A DNA stretch of 64,000 nucleotides from Sphingopyxis sp. PAMC25046 (GCF_004795895.1 NZ_CP039250.1:2356001-2420000), one strand, 5' to 3'. Counted from the stretch's first letter, positions 44,831 to 58,804 are shown. A program made the numbers and translations. Notes: a model not told the origin generated them from the sequence alone.

Positions 44831-46486
44831 TTACATGTTCGGATAATTGGGGCCTCCGCCGCCTTCGGGGGTGACCCAGTTGATGTTCTGGGTCGGGTCC
44901 TTGATATCGCACGTCTTGCAGTGAACGCAATTCTGCGCGTTGATCACGAATTTCGGATCGCCTTCTTCCTCACCGACGATCTCGTAGACCCCCGCCGGAC
45001 AATAACGCTGCGCGGGCTCGTCATAGAGCGGCAGATTATAGGCGACCGGGATCGACGGATCCTTGAGTTGCAGGTGAACCGGCTGGTCTTCCTCGTGATT
45101 GGTGTTCGAAATGAACACCGACGACAGGCGGTCAAAGGTCAGCACGCCGTCGGGTTTGGGATAGTCCGGTTTCGGCATGATGTCGGCGCGATAGAGGCTC
45201 TCATTGTCCGGATGATGCTTCATCGTGAACGGGACTTTGATCTTGAACGTTTCGAGCCACATCGTCATGCCCGACAGGATTGTGCCCGCAAGATCGCCAT
45301 ATTTCTCAACGAGCGGCAGCACGTTACGGACAACGCTCAGTTCCTTCTTGACCCAGCTGTCGTCATAGGCCGCTTGATACGCCTCGAGCGTGTCGCTCGA
45401 CCGGCCCGCGGCCACCGCCGCGAAGGCCGCCTCGGCTGCCATCATCCCCGATTTCATCGAGGTGTGCGTGCCCTTGATGCGCGGGACGTTCAGGAAGCCG
45501 GCGCTGTCGCCGATCAGCGCGCCGCCCGGGAAGGCAAGTTTCGGCACCGACTGGAGCCCGCCGTCGCTGATCGCGCGCGCTCCATAGGAGACGCGTTTGC
45601 CGCCCTTCAGGATTTTCGCGATCTCGGGATGCGTCTTCCACTTCTGCATCTCCTGAAAGGGGGAGATGTGCGGGTTGCGATAATTGAGCCAGGTCACGAA
45701 GCCGAGCGCCACCTGCCCGTTCGCCTGATGATAGAGAAAGCCGCCGCCATTGGCGTTCTGGTCGAGCGGCCAGCCCTGCGTGTGGATGACGCGCCCCGGC
45801 GCATACTGCTCGGGGTCGATATCCCACAATTCCTTGACGCCGAGGCCATAGACCTGCGGTTCGCAATCGGCGTCGAGCGCGAACTGCGGCTTGAGCATCT
45901 TAGTCAGATGACCGCGCACCCCTTCGGCGAAGAAGGTATATTTCGCGTGGAGTTCGAGGCCGGGGGCGTAATCGGCCTTGTGGCCGCCGTCGCGCGCGAC
46001 CCCCATGTCGCCGGTCGCGACGCCTTTGACCGAACCATCTTCGTTGTAGAGGATCTCGGCGGCGGGAAAGCCCGGGAAGATTTCGACGCCCAGCCCTTCG
46101 GCTTGCTCGGCGAGCCAGCGGCAAAGATTGCCGAGGCTACCCGTATAGGTGCCCTCATTGTGCATGAAACCGGGCGAGATGAATTCGGGAAGGCCGAATT
46201 TCTTGTTCTTGGTCAGAATCCAGTGCTGATTGTCGTTCACCGGCACTTCGGCAAGCGGACAGCCCTGGTCGCGCCACTCCGGCAGCAGTTCGTCGAGCGC
46301 CCTGGGATCGATCACCGCCCCCGACAGGATGTGCGCGCCGACTTCGGACCCCTTTTCTAGGATGCACACCGACAATTCGCTGCCGGCCTCATTCGCCATC
46401 TGTTTCAGGCGGATCGCCGCCGAAAGCCCCGCCGGACCCGCGCCGACGATGACCACGTCATAGGGCATCGATTCCCGTTCGCTCAC
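44831..46486 (-). CDS. Electron transfer flavoprotein-ubiquinone oxidoreductase
   Basis: Passes electrons from fatty-acid and amino-acid dehydrogenases (via ETF) to ubiquinone at the inner membrane; 551 residues. FAD site VVIVGAGPAGLSAAIRL is at 11-27; the 4Fe-4S cysteines are in RYCPAGVYE and NCVHCKTCDIKD (C520, C523, C526) near the C-terminus. GTG 46486 is chosen because it gives the conserved N-terminus MSERESMPYD with AAAGG upstream; ATG 46525 would add 13 residues. A palindrome lies 83 bp upstream. Confidence 0.94.
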   Translation of the reverse strand: MSERESMPYDVVIVGAGPAGLSAAIRLKQMANEAGSELSVCILEKGSEVGAHILSGAVIDPRALDELLPEWRDQGCPLAEVPVNDNQHWILTKNKKFGLPEFISPGFMHNEGTYTGSLGNLCRWLAEQAEGLGVEIFPGFPAAEILYNEDGSVKGVATGDMGVARDGGHKADYAPGLELHAKYTFFAEGVRGHLTKMLKPQFALDADCEPQVYGLGVKELWDIDPEQYAPGRVIHTQGWPLDQNANGGGFLYHQANGQVALGFVTWLNYRNPHISPFQEMQKWKTHPEIAKILKGGKRVSYGARAISDGGLQSVPKLAFPGGALIGDSAGFLNVPRIKGTHTSMKSGMMAAEAAFAAVAAGRSSDTLEAYQAAYDDSWVKKELSVVRNVLPLVEKYGDLAGTILSGMTMWLETFKIKVPFTMKHHPDNESLYRADIMPKPDYPKPDGVLTFDRLSSVFISNTNHEEDQPVHLQLKDPSIPVAYNLPLYDEPAQRYCPAGVYEIVGEEEGDPKFVINAQNCVHCKTCDIKDPTQNINWVTPEGGGGPNYPNM

Positions 46487-46568
46487 CGCAAATACCTTTC
46501 TGCCGTCCCCGCGCCGATCATTCATCGTGTCCGGCGCTCATTCTGTCACGAATTGCGATGCCCGCCAA

Positions 46569-46584
46569 TTGACGCGTCCGTCAA
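46569..46584. promoter_or_regulatory. Palindrome TTGACG-N4-CGTCAA, candidate operator
   Basis: TTGACG (46569-46574) and CGTCAA (46579-46584) are exact inverted half-sites in the 119-bp divergent region between the ETF-QO and UDG-like genes. LiuR-type MerR regulators of branched-chain amino-acid and fatty-acid catabolism bind 16-bp palindromes of TTGACGT/TTTACGT half-sites, and ETF-QO is a usual member of such regulons. The link is inference. Confidence 0.45.
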
Positions 46585-46605
46585 CTGCCTGTTTGAAACA
46601 AAATC

Positions 46606-47394
46606 ATGGGTGGGCAAAATTCGGTCTTGCTGGCGGAAAGCTATAGCGACTGGTGGTCGCTGGCGGGTGTCGACACGCTCGTCGGCGAGGAACCCGCGGG
46701 CTGGCTCGTCGTGCCGCCGGCGAATGACGCTGCGGCCGCCAAGCCGAAACCCGCGCGCGATAACGATCCCGAGCCGCTCCCGCTCCCCGCTGCGCTCCAG
46801 CGGCAGGAGGCGCCCGAGGCACTCGAACCGAAGGGCCCGGTAGTATTTCCCGACGACTGGACCGAATTTCAAGACTGGCTGGCGACCGGCGCCGACGTAC
46901 CCGGCAGCCAATGGGACGCGCGCCGCGTGCTTCCCGTCGGCGAAGCGGGCGCGCCGTTGATGCTGCTCACCGCCTGGCCCGAAATCGACGACCAACGGGA
47001 CGGGGCGCTCTTTTCCGGTCCCGCCGGACGATTGCTCGACGCGATGCTGCAGGCGATCGGCGTGGCGCGCGTCGACTGCTACACTGCGGGCCTTGCGGTG
47101 ACGCGCCCCGCAGGCGGCCGCTGCGACGGCGAAGAGGCCGCCGAACTCGACCGCCTGCTGTGGCATCATTTGCGGCTCGCCAAACCCGAACGCTTGTTGC
47201 TGATCGGAAGCGACATCACGCGAATGGCCGCCGCGACGGCGCTGCCCGACGCGCGCGGAAGGTTACTGAATATTAACCAAGATGGCGCCAAGATGGACGC
47301 GGTGGCTGTGGCGCATCCCGCGATGTTGCTGGCCCGGCCCGCCCAGAAAGCGGCGGCTTGGGATAGCCTGAAACTGTTCAACCGGGGACGTTGA
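46606..47394 (+). CDS. Uracil-DNA glycosylase superfamily protein, degenerate
   Basis: A 262-residue protein. GALFSGPAGRLLDAMLQAIG (about 138-157) matches the family-4/5 glycosylase region after motif 1, and AHPAMLL near 240 resembles motif 2/3. But the usual motif 1 (GEAPG.. type) reads LTAWPEIDDQ, and only two cysteines are visible (DCYTAG, GRCDG), so the four-cysteine iron-sulphur site of family 4 is absent. The first 80 residues are a Pro/Ala-rich extension. It may be inactive or specialised. It is followed 3 bp later by a lytic transglycosylase gene. Confidence 0.7.
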   Translation: MGGQNSVLLAESYSDWWSLAGVDTLVGEEPAGWLVVPPANDAAAAKPKPARDNDPEPLPLPAALQRQEAPEALEPKGPVVFPDDWTEFQDWLATGADVPGSQWDARRVLPVGEAGAPLMLLTAWPEIDDQRDGALFSGPAGRLLDAMLQAIGVARVDCYTAGLAVTRPAGGRCDGEEAAELDRLLWHHLRLAKPERLLLIGSDITRMAAATALPDARGRLLNINQDGAKMDAVAVAHPAMLLARPAQKAAAWDSLKLFNRGR

Positions 47395-47397
47395 CAG

Positions 47398-49164
47398 ATG
47401 GAAAATATGACCAGAAACCTTCTCTCGGGCGCCGCAATGGCGCTTTCGCTCGCCGCTGCCGCACCGGCGTTCGCTGCCGATGCCGGCGACCGCGATTTCG
47501 CCTCGGCGCCGCAAACGGTGCCCGATATCCTGTCATCGAAGCAGAAGCAGCTTTACACGCAAGTCCTCACCGCGATCCGCGGTCAGCGTTGGGCCGAGGC
47601 CAAATCCCTGCTCGACGGTTCCGATAACGGCCCGCTCACCGACTTCCTGCGCGCCGAATTGCTCACCGCCGCGAACAGCCCGCGCGCCGAAGTCGCCGAC
47701 ATCATGCCGATCCTTTCGCGTTCGCCCTGGTTGCCGCAGGCCGCGCAGCTCGGCCGCCTCGCGACCAAGCGCGGCGCAACCGATCTGCCGACCCTGCCGT
47801 TTGAAACGCGTCTCGCCTGGGCTGGCAGCGCGCCGCGCCGGCTCGGTGCCGACAGCGTCAGCGACCCGGCGGCCTCGCGTCTTGCCGCTACGATCCCCGA
47901 CCGGATCAAGAATGACGACCCCGCAGGCGCCGAAGGGCTGCTCAATGCCGTCATCGACCAGCTCAGCCCCGCGGCGCGCGCCGAATGGACGCAAAAGGTC
48001 GCCTGGTCCTATTATATCGAGAATGACGATCAGAATGCGCTGCGCCTGTCGCTCGCCTGCACGGCAGGCGGCGGCGCCTGGGCGACGCAGGGCGCCTGGG
48101 TGCAAGGTCTCGCTTCGTGGCGGCTTCGCGATTACCGAACCGCGCTCGCCGCATTCGACCGCGTCGCCAAGGAAGCGCCCGACAGCGAACAGCGCGCTGC
48201 GGCCTATTATTGGGCATCGCGCGCCGCAGTCGCCGCCGGACAGCCCGCGCTGGTGCAACCGCGCCTGCGCGCCGCCGCCGCCAACGGGGAAACCTTCTAC
48301 GGTCTGCTCGCGGCCGAATCGCTGGGCGTCGAGGCCGCGAGTCAGCGCGAGAATGTCCGCGCCGACCGGAGCGCGTGGCGCGCGCTCGAGAAACTGCCTA
48401 ACGTCCGCGTCGCGATGGCGCTCGCCGAGATCGGCGAGGATGTCTACGCGGGCCAAGCGCTGCGGCATCAGGCCCAGATTGGCAACGCCGATCAACATGC
48501 CCAGCTGATCGCCATGGCGGGCGCGCTCAGCCTGCCCGAAACGCAGCTTTATCTCGCCCACAACACGCCGCACGGCCGCAAGCCCGCCGTGCAGGCCCGT
48601 TATCCGCAGCCGAAATGGGAACCGAATGGTGGCTGGCGCGTCGATCCGGCGCTGGTCTTTGCCCACACACTCCAGGAATCCCGCTTTCAGCGCGGCGTCG
48701 TGAGCCCGGCGGGCGCGACCGGGCTGATGCAGGTGCGCCCCGGCACCGCGCGCGACATTGTGCGCTGGGAAGGCGCGGTCGCGGCCCTCGGCGATCTCAA
48801 GACCCCCGCCGTGAACATGGATCTCGGCCAGCGTTATCTGCAATATCTTAGCCGCGACCCCGCGACTGGCGGCCAGCTCCCCAAGGTGATCGCCGCCTAT
48901 AACGCCGGCCCCGCGCCGATCGCGCGCTGGCAGACCGAAATCCGCGACAATGGCGATCCGCTGCTCTACATGGAATCGATCCCCTATTGGGAAACGCGCG
49001 GCTATGTCGGGATCGTGCTGCGCAATTACTGGATGTACGAAGCGCAGCAAGGCAAGCCGTCGGTCAGCCGTGCCGCGCTGGCGCAGGGCAAATGGCCGCG
49101 CTTTCCCGACGGGAAGGACCGCACGCGCCTGACCTATGCTGGCGATTTCGCGAATGCCGATTGA
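47398..49164 (+). CDS. slt: Soluble lytic murein transglycosylase
   Basis: Periplasmic enzyme that cuts peptidoglycan with formation of 1,6-anhydromuramic acid; 588 residues. Signal peptide about 4-25 (ending AAPAFAADA). A long alpha-superhelical part (about 60-400) precedes the catalytic SLT domain: Glu427 in [30 protein letters not shown] and [15 protein letters not shown] 47398 is 3 bp after the previous stop; ATG 47407 is equally possible. Its 3' end overlaps moaB by 11 bp. Confidence 0.93.
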   Translation: MENMTRNLLSGAAMALSLAAAAPAFAADAGDRDFASAPQTVPDILSSKQKQLYTQVLTAIRGQRWAEAKSLLDGSDNGPLTDFLRAELLTAANSPRAEVADIMPILSRSPWLPQAAQLGRLATKRGATDLPTLPFETRLAWAGSAPRRLGADSVSDPAASRLAATIPDRIKNDDPAGAEGLLNAVIDQLSPAARAEWTQKVAWSYYIENDDQNALRLSLACTAGGGAWATQGAWVQGLASWRLRDYRTALAAFDRVAKEAPDSEQRAAAYYWASRAAVAAGQPALVQPRLRAAAANGETFYGLLAAESLGVEAASQRENVRADRSAWRALEKLPNVRVAMALAEIGEDVYAGQALRHQAQIGNADQHAQLIAMAGALSLPETQLYLAHNTPHGRKPAVQARYPQPKWEPNGGWRVDPALVFAHTLQESRFQRGVVSPAGATGLMQVRPGTARDIVRWEGAVAALGDLKTPAVNMDLGQRYLQYLSRDPATGGQLPKVIAAYNAGPAPIARWQTEIRDNGDPLLYMESIPYWETRGYVGIVLRNYWMYEAQQGKPSVSRAALAQGKWPRFPDGKDRTRLTYAGDFANAD

Positions 49165-49678
49165 CGAGAGCCTGGCGTTCAGGTCTGTCCGCATCGCGCT
49201 CCTGACGATTTCGGACAGCCGCAGCGCCGCCGACGACCGGTCGGGTGACAAGCTCGAGGAACTCTTGACCGGCGCCGGCCATACCCTCGCCGCGCGCGCG
49301 CTCATCAAGGACGACACCGATCTGATCGTCTCGCGTCTCCACAATTGGATCGACGACCCCGAGGTCGATGTCGTCATCACCACCGGCGGCACCGGCCTGA
49401 CCGGCCGCGATGTCACGCCCGAGGCGCTGCACCGCCTCGACGGCAAGGATATTCCGGGTTTTGGCGAGCTGTTCCGCTGGCTCAGCTATCGGACGATCGG
49501 CACCTCGACGATCCAGTCGCGCGCCTGCGCCGTCGTCGCGCGCGGTACCTATATCTTCGCGCTCCCCGGTTCGACCGGCGCGGTGACCGACGCTTGGGAA
49601 GGCATTTTGTCCACCCAGCTCGACAGCCGCCACAAGCCGTGCAACTTCGTCGAGCTGATGCCGCGCCTCACCGAATAG
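49154..49678 (+). CDS. moaB: Molybdenum cofactor biosynthesis protein MoaB/MogA family
   Basis: A 174-residue MoaB that adenylates molybdopterin in the cytoplasm. [13 protein letters not shown] near 20-33, [16 protein letters not shown] near 75-91, and [13 protein letters not shown] near 143 are the cofactor-binding loops. ATG 49154 gives the typical MPIDES start; an upstream in-frame ATG at 49136 also exists inside slt. Overlap with slt suggests one transcript. Confidence 0.92.
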   Translation: MPIDESLAFRSVRIALLTISDSRSAADDRSGDKLEELLTGAGHTLAARALIKDDTDLIVSRLHNWIDDPEVDVVITTGGTGLTGRDVTPEALHRLDGKDIPGFGELFRWLSYRTIGTSTIQSRACAVVARGTYIFALPGSTGAVTDAWEGILSTQLDSRHKPCNFVELMPRLTE

Positions 49679-49724
49679 GCTATTTGTTCTTTCTTTGTTC
49701 CGTTCGTCGCGATACGCTGCGCCG

Positions 49725-50813
49725 ATGGACTCATCGAAGCCCCCGCCCCCGATCCTGGGCCGCGGCGCCCCGACCAATTTGCGCCCGACCCGCACCGGCT
49801 CGCTCGACCGCGAAGCCGATGGCGACTGGCTCGACGCTGCAAACGAAATCGATGGCGAAGCGCCCAAATTGCGCACGACGGTGACCGTCGAGCATCCCAA
49901 GACCATCATTGCACGCAACAAATCTCCCGACATCAGCTTCGATCGCTCGATCAACCCCTATCGCGGCTGCGAGCACGGCTGCATCTATTGCTTCGCTCGC
50001 CCGACGCACGCCTTCCACGACCTGTCGCCGGGTCTCGATTTCGAAAGCAGGCTCTTCGCCAAACCCGACGCCGCGAAGCTGCTGCGCACCGAACTCGCCA
50101 AGCGTAATTACAAGCCCGCGCCGCTCGCAATCGGCACCAACACCGATGGTTATCAGCCAATCGAGCGCGAATGGGGCGTTACGCGTTCGGTGGTTGAAGT
50201 GCTCGCCGAAACGCGCCACCCACTGATCATCACGACCAAGTCCGACCGCGTGTTGCGCGACATCGACCTGCTCGCCGACATGGCGCGCGACAATCTGGTC
50301 GGCGTCGCGGTGTCGGTGACCACGCTCGATCCGGCCATTGCGCGCACGCTCGAACCCCGCGCGCCGCATCCGCGCCGCCGCCTCGCCGCGATCCGCAAGC
50401 TGATCGACGCGGGCGTTCCGACACAGGTCAATATATCGCCGATCATCCCCGCAATTACCGATCACGAGATCGAGGCGATTATGCAGGCAGCGGCCGAAGC
50501 AGGGGCAATCCGAGCGTCCTACATATTGATGCGCCTCCCCTATGAGGTTGCACCGCTGTTCCGCGCCTGGCTCGAAGCGCACTATCCCGACCGCGCCGCC
50601 AAGGTAATGCACATGGTGCAGGACATTCGCGGCGGCCGCGACAACGACGCCCAGTTCTTCACCCGCATGCGCGGCCACGGCGTCTGGGCGCAGCTCATCC
50701 GCACCCGCGTCAAGCGCGCCGCGCGCGAACATGGCATGGATAAAAGCTTCCCGCCGATCCGCAGCGACCTGTTCCGCCCGCCCGAACGCGAGGGACAGAT
50801 GGAGCTGTTTTAG
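49725..50813 (+). CDS. PA0069-family radical SAM protein
   Basis: A 362-residue radical-SAM enzyme. The 4Fe-4S cysteines are C82, C86 and C89 in CEHGCIYCF, inside NPYRGCEHGC, the signature shared with spore photoproduct lyase-like proteins (SplB). An N-terminal stretch rich in Pro and charged residues is disordered. The reaction is unknown; a DNA-repair role by analogy with SplB is only a guess. ATG 49725 is favoured over a longer start at 49695. It is convergent with the acyl-CoA ligase gene (4-bp overlap of stops). Confidence 0.87.
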   Translation: MDSSKPPPPILGRGAPTNLRPTRTGSLDREADGDWLDAANEIDGEAPKLRTTVTVEHPKTIIARNKSPDISFDRSINPYRGCEHGCIYCFARPTHAFHDLSPGLDFESRLFAKPDAAKLLRTELAKRNYKPAPLAIGTNTDGYQPIEREWGVTRSVVEVLAETRHPLIITTKSDRVLRDIDLLADMARDNLVGVAVSVTTLDPAIARTLEPRAPHPRRRLAAIRKLIDAGVPTQVNISPIIPAITDHEIEAIMQAAAEAGAIRASYILMRLPYEVAPLFRAWLEAHYPDRAAKVMHMVQDIRGGRDNDAQFFTRMRGHGVWAQLIRTRVKRAAREHGMDKSFPPIRSDLFRPPEREGQMELF

Positions 50814-52414
50814 GCCGCGGTCAGCGACCGTAGCCTGTAATCCTTGTAATCGTCGCGGATCTGGCGCTTCAAAATCTTGCCCGTCGCGGTGTGCGGCAAC
50901 TCGTCGACGAAGACAATCTCGTCGGGCAGCCACCATTTGGCAACCTTGTCCTTGAGATAGCCGACGATCGCGGCTTCGTTCACCTCGGCACCCGGCTTCT
51001 TCACGATCAGCAGGATCGGTCGCTCGTCCCACTTGGGATGATAGACGCCGACCGCAGCGGCTTCCTGCACTCCCGGCGCGCCGACCGCAGCGTTTTCGAG
51101 CTCGATCGAACTGATCCATTCGCCGCCCGATTTGATCACATCCTTCGCGCGGTCGGTGATCTGCATGACGCCGTCGGGATGCAGCACCGCGACATCGCCC
51201 GTATCGAACCAGCCGTCCGCATCGGCCGCGTCGGCATCGGCCTTGAAATAGCGCTGGATGATCCACGGACCGCGACATTGCAGCCGCCCGCTCGTCTCGC
51301 CGTCGCGCGGCAATTCCTTGTCCTCGTCGTCGACGACGCGCAGTTCGACGCCGAACGGCGGGCAGCCCTGCCGCGCGACGATGTCGACGCGCTCGTCAAA
51401 GCTCATTTCGTCCCAATTCCACGGTCTTTTGCCCATCGTTCCGATCGGCGAGGTTTCGGTCATCCCCCACGCATGGCCGACGTCGATCCCCGCCGTCATG
51501 AACCGCTCGATCATCGCGCGCGGGCACGCCGACCCGCCGATGATCACGCGGTGCAGCTTGCCATAGCCGATCCCCGTCGCGTCCATATGTGCGAACATAG
51601 CGATCCACACCGTCGGTACGCCCGCGCTGTGGGTGACGCCCTCGTCGTGCATCAGGTCGCACAGTACCTGCGCGTCGTTGGTCGCGGAAAAGACCAGCTT
51701 CGCGCCGACGGTCGCGGCGGCAAAGGGAATGCCCCAGCTGTTCGCGTGGAACATCGGCACGATCGGCAGCACCACGCTGCGGTTCGACATGTCGAACACG
51801 TCGGGCTGGATCTCGGTGATCGCGTGGATGACGTTCGAGCGATGCTCATAGAGCACGCCCTTCGGGTTGCCCGTCGTCCCGCTGGTATAGCAAAGCCCCA
51901 CCGGATCGCGCTCGTCGAGGGAAACCCATTTGAAGCTGCCGTCTTCGGCATCGATCAGGTCGCGATAGGAAAGATAGCCCTCGCGCGCCGGGGCGTCGAA
52001 CAGGATGAAATGCTCGACAGTCGGCAGTTTCGAACGCAGCCGTTCGACGATCGGCAGGAACATCGCGTCGAACAGCAGCACCCGGTCTTCGGCATGATTG
52101 ATGATATAGATCAGCTGTTCGTCGAACAGCCGCGGGTTCACCGTATGCAGCACGCCGCCCATGCCCGCAGTGCCGTACCAGCTGACCAGATGGTGGCCGT
52201 GGTTCATCGCGAGCGTCGCGATGCGGTCGCCCTTCTTCATCCCCAGTCTCACCATCGCGGCGGCGAACCGGCGCGCGTCGGTGCCGACTTCTCCCCAGTT
52301 CGATCGCGTCATGCTACCGTCCGCCCATCGCGATACGATTTCGCGACCGCTATGTTCGCGCGCGGCATGATCGATCAGGCTCGTGACGAGCAGCGGCTGG
52401 CCCTGCATTCCCAT
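50810..52414 (-). CDS. Fatty-acid-CoA ligase, AlkK-like
   Basis: Activates fatty acids to acyl-CoA with ATP; 534 residues. The AMP-binding motif is [19 protein letters not shown] near 180; [15 protein letters not shown] and [15 protein letters not shown] near 400-440 are the C-terminal acyl-activating motifs; the catalytic lysine is in [13 protein letters not shown]. The N-terminus [14 protein letters not shown] resembles medium-chain AlkK-type ligases rather than E. coli FadD. It would feed the ETF/ETF-QO electron path. The 81-bp region upstream shows no clear operator. Confidence 0.9.
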   Translation of the reverse strand: MGMQGQPLLVTSLIDHAAREHSGREIVSRWADGSMTRSNWGEVGTDARRFAAAMVRLGMKKGDRIATLAMNHGHHLVSWYGTAGMGGVLHTVNPRLFDEQLIYIINHAEDRVLLFDAMFLPIVERLRSKLPTVEHFILFDAPAREGYLSYRDLIDAEDGSFKWVSLDERDPVGLCYTSGTTGNPKGVLYEHRSNVIHAITEIQPDVFDMSNRSVVLPIVPMFHANSWGIPFAAATVGAKLVFSATNDAQVLCDLMHDEGVTHSAGVPTVWIAMFAHMDATGIGYGKLHRVIIGGSACPRAMIERFMTAGIDVGHAWGMTETSPIGTMGKRPWNWDEMSFDERVDIVARQGCPPFGVELRVVDDEDKELPRDGETSGRLQCRGPWIIQRYFKADADAADADGWFDTGDVAVLHPDGVMQITDRAKDVIKSGGEWISSIELENAAVGAPGVQEAAAVGVYHPKWDERPILLIVKKPGAEVNEAAIVGYLKDKVAKWWLPDEIVFVDELPHTATGKILKRQIRDDYKDYRLRSLTAA

Positions 52415-52495
52415 GGTCCGGCATCCTCAAATATATATATCGTTGCCGGCAATGGATAGGGTCGGAAACCCCCGACACGCAAGGGGGAAGGAGGC

Positions 52496-55981
<3,486 letters not shown>

Positions 55982-56020
55982 CGGATGACGCTACAGTGAC
56001 AGCGGTGATTCTGCCAAGGC

Positions 56021-56497
56021 TTAACCCAGCAGTTCCTCGATCTCTTTGCGCAATTGCTCGGGCTTCGTCGTCGGCGCGTGGCGCGACACCGTCTTGCCGT
56101 TCCGGTCGACGAGGAATTTGGTGAAATTCCACTTGATGCCGCTGCCGAGCAGGCCGGTCTTTTCCTTCTTCAGATGTTTGAAGATCGGATCGGCATCGTC
56201 GCCGTTGACGTCGATCTTGGCCATCAGCGGAAAGCTCACATCATAGGTCAGCGAACAGAAATTCCTGATTTCCTCGGCGTCCCCCGGCTCCTGCGCGCCA
56301 AACTGGTTGCACGGGAAGGCGAGGATTTCGAACCCGCGATCCTTATAGTCGCGATACAGTTCCTCCAGCCCCTCATATTGCGGGGTGAAGCCGCATTTCG
56401 ATGCGGTGTTGACGATCAGCAGCACCTTGCCGCGGTAATCGGCCAGCGACTGCGTCCCGCCGCCGGGCAATTTCGCCGAAAGATCGTAAAGCGCCAT
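56021..56497 (-). CDS. Glutathione peroxidase (Cys type)
   Basis: Reduces hydroperoxides with thioredoxin or glutathione; 158 residues. The peroxidatic Cys35 is in NTASKCGFTPQ, with Gln in FPCNQFGAQEPG near 70 and Trp in IKWNFTKF near 124 completing the catalytic triad. A second Cys (FPCNQFG) and a resolving-type Cys (RNFCSLT, about 85) suggest a thioredoxin-dependent cycle. ATG 56497. Confidence 0.93.
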   Translation of the reverse strand: MALYDLSAKLPGGGTQSLADYRGKVLLIVNTASKCGFTPQYEGLEELYRDYKDRGFEILAFPCNQFGAQEPGDAEEIRNFCSLTYDVSFPLMAKIDVNGDDADPIFKHLKKEKTGLLGSGIKWNFTKFLVDRNGKTVSRHAPTTKPEQLRKEIEELLG

Positions 56498-56524
56498 ATT
56501 CGGTCCCCTCCTGCCGGCGTCAGC

Positions 56525-57202
56525 CTACGCCTCGATATGCCCTTCGTGCAAGCGAAGCACGCGGTCCATCTTGGCCGCCAGCCGCTCGTTATGCGTGGCG
56601 ACAAGCGCCGCCGAGCCATGATCGCGCACGAGACCGACGAACTGGTCGAACACGCGGTCGGCGGTCGCCTCGTCGAGATTGCCCGTCGGCTCGTCGGCGA
56701 GCACCAGCAAAGGCCGGTTCGCGAGCGCGCGCGCCACCGCGACGCGCTGCTGTTCGCCGCCCGACAGCTTGCTCGGCTTGTGATGGAGCCGCTCGCCCAG
56801 CCCCAGCCGCCCGAGCAGGTCGGCCGCGCGCTCCTCGGCTTCCGCCTGCCCTGCGCCGCGGATCAGCTGCGGCAGCACGACATTCTCGATCGCGTTGAAA
56901 TCGGGCAGCAAATGATGGAATTGATAGACGAAGCCGATCTTCTCGCGCCGCGTCTTCGTCCGCTCGCCCTGCTCGAAGCGCGTGACGTCCTCACCGTCGA
57001 TCCGGATGACGCCCTCAAAGCCGCCCTCAAGCAGGCCGACCGCCTGTAGCATCGTCGACTTGCCCGAACCCGATGGCCCGAGCAGTGCGACGATCTCGCC
57101 GCGCCGCAGCGAGGCGTTGACGCCGCGCAGCACTTCGATCGTGACCTCGCCTTGGCGGAAGCTGCGCTTCAGCCCCACCAGTTCCAGCGCGACATCATTC
57201 AT
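56525..57202 (-). CDS. lolD: Lipoprotein-releasing ABC transporter ATP-binding protein
   Basis: ATPase that powers release of outer-membrane lipoproteins from the inner membrane; 225 residues. Walker [10 protein letters not shown] is at 42-50, the ABC signature [15 protein letters not shown] near 138, and Walker [14 protein letters not shown] near 160. Its ATG overlaps the permease stop by 8 bp (ATGAATGA), so the two are translated together. Confidence 0.95.
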   Translation of the reverse strand: MNDVALELVGLKRSFRQGEVTIEVLRGVNASLRRGEIVALLGPSGSGKSTMLQAVGLLEGGFEGVIRIDGEDVTRFEQGERTKTRREKIGFVYQFHHLLPDFNAIENVVLPQLIRGAGQAEAEERAADLLGRLGLGERLHHKPSKLSGGEQQRVAVARALANRPLLVLADEPTGNLDEATADRVFDQFVGLVRDHGSAALVATHNERLAAKMDRVLRLHEGHIEA

Positions 57203-58445
57203 AGCGCAGCACCTGCACGGGGTCGGTATTCGCCGCCTTGTATGCGGGATAGAGCGTCGCGAGGAAGCTGAACACGATCACCATGATCACGATCGCGGTG
57301 ATCTCGACCGGATCGGGTTTCGACGGCAATTCGGTGAGGAAGCGGATCGACGGATCCCACAGCGGCTGACCGGTCAGAAACTCGACCCCGCGCAGCACAC
57401 CCTGGCGGAAATAGAGCAAGGAGAAACCGACGATCATCCCGGCGATCGTACCCGCGACACCGATCGACAGCCCGATCGCCATGAAGATGCGCATCACCGC
57501 GTCGCGCGGCGCGCCCATCGTCCGCAAAATCGCCATGTCGCGCGTCTTGGCGCGCACGAGCATGATCAGCGACGAGATGATGTTGAACGACGCGACGAGG
57601 ATGATCAGCGACAGGATCACGAACATCGCGACGCGCTCGATCGACAGCGCCTCGAACAGGCTCGCGTTCATCGATCGCCAGTCGGAGACGACCGCGCGCG
57701 CCGCGAGCTTTTCGGCGAGCGGCTGCATGATCTTGCCTACGCGGTCAGGGTCCTCGGTCTTGACCTCTATCATCTGCACCGCATCGCCGGTGAGCAGCAG
57801 CAGCTGCGCATCCTCCATTGGCATAACGATATAGGCCTTGTCGAAATCATAGACGCCGATCTCGAAAATCGCCGTCACGCGGTAGCTGATTTCGCGCGGC
57901 ACCGTCCCGAACGGCGTCGAGCGGCCCTGCGGATTGATGATCGTGACGTTCGACCCGACCTGCGCGCCCAGATTGCGGGCGAGTTCGCTGCCGATCGCGA
58001 CATTGCCCGAACCCGCGGTCAGGGTGGCGAGGCTGCCCTGCAGGACCTTTCCGCCCAGCGTCTTGTTACTCCGGATGTCGGGCACCGTCATGCCGCGCAC
58101 CAGCACGCCCTCGACCCGCCCGCTGAAGGTCGCAAGCAAGGGCTGTTCGATCAGCGGGGTTGCCGAAACGACGCCTGGCGTCGCCTTCGCCTCTTTCAGC
58201 ACGCCCTGCCAATCGTCGATCCGCCCGCCGAATCCCTGGACGACCGCGTGGCCGTTCAGCCCGACGATCTTGTCGAACAAGTCGCTGCGCACGCCGTTCA
58301 TCACGCTCATCACCACGACCAGCGCCGCGACACCGAGCATCACCGCGGTGAAGCTGAACGCCGCCGCGACAAAGATGAACCCCTCGCCGCGCTGCGGAAG
58401 CAAATAGCGTTTGAAAATGGTGCGCTCGTATGGACGCAGGATCAT
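57195..58445 (-). CDS. lolC: Lipoprotein-releasing ABC transporter permease (LolC/LolE/LolF type)
   Basis: Inner-membrane permease, 416 residues. Four membrane helices: one near 25-45 ([23 protein letters not shown]), then three at the C-terminal side. The large periplasmic domain between them includes [15 protein letters not shown]. It starts at ATG 58445 with [15 protein letters not shown]; an upstream extension lacks a ribosome site. Alphaproteobacteria often use one permease (LolF) instead of LolC plus LolE, so the name is approximate. Confidence 0.9.
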   Translation of the reverse strand: MILRPYERTIFKRYLLPQRGEGFIFVAAAFSFTAVMLGVAALVVVMSVMNGVRSDLFDKIVGLNGHAVVQGFGGRIDDWQGVLKEAKATPGVVSATPLIEQPLLATFSGRVEGVLVRGMTVPDIRSNKTLGGKVLQGSLATLTAGSGNVAIGSELARNLGAQVGSNVTIINPQGRSTPFGTVPREISYRVTAIFEIGVYDFDKAYIVMPMEDAQLLLLTGDAVQMIEVKTEDPDRVGKIMQPLAEKLAARAVVSDWRSMNASLFEALSIERVAMFVILSLIILVASFNIISSLIMLVRAKTRDMAILRTMGAPRDAVMRIFMAIGLSIGVAGTIAGMIVGFSLLYFRQGVLRGVEFLTGQPLWDPSIRFLTELPSKPDPVEITAIVIMVIVFSFLATLYPAYKAANTDPVQVLRYE

Positions 58446-58804
58446 GAAGCGATCGGCCTTTGCGGCGCATGTGTAGTGACACGCATAACGCCGCTTTAGG
58501 CAGGTCAAACACCGCTGGCAATGGGCGCCAGCGCTACGTCAAACCCCAAATCATTATAGGAATGTGTTGCCCATAGGTCACAGCGGCCCGCAAAATCGGG
58601 CCCAATTGGCCATGAGAGGGTGACAAAGCCGCCCCCGCGACCTACCCCAAGGCTTCTGGTTCAACGCGGCCCAAAGGCCCGGCTCCAGGGAGTGCAGGCC
58701 TTTCGCCAGGCCTGCAACAAGGGGGATGGCGATGTTCGTCACAGGCGCCCGGGTCTCGCAAAACGAGGCCCGGGCGTTGTGGTTCCGGCTGAACTTCAGC
58801 AAAC
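58446..58804. other. Hairpin-rich 359-bp intergenic region
   Basis: No convincing gene. Three stems lie in a row: GGCCCG/CGGGCC (58585-58602), a 9-bp stem TGCAGGCCT/AGGCCTGCA with loop TTCGCC (58693-58716), and a 12-bp stem with one G-T pair, GCCCGGGTCTCG/CGAGGCCCGGGC with loop CAAAA (58747-58775). The last lies 30 bp after the stop of the minus-strand protease gene and may terminate it, though no T-run follows. A small RNA or a structured 5' region of lolCD is also possible. A 74-codon TTG-start frame on the minus strand has no ribosome site. Confidence 0.5.

Noticed and set aside
44747..46360. 537-codon open frame antisense to ETF-QO
   Set aside because: Same kind of shadow; ETF-QO is intact from start to iron-sulphur cysteines.
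58655..58680. GGTTCAACGC, which resembles a tRNA T-arm
   Set aside because: The flanks cannot form a cloverleaf or an acceptor stem; it is part of the hairpin-rich region.
58578..58802. 74-codon minus-strand frame in the hairpin-rich gap
   Set aside because: It begins with TTG, has no ribosome site and covers all three hairpins; no similarity recognised.
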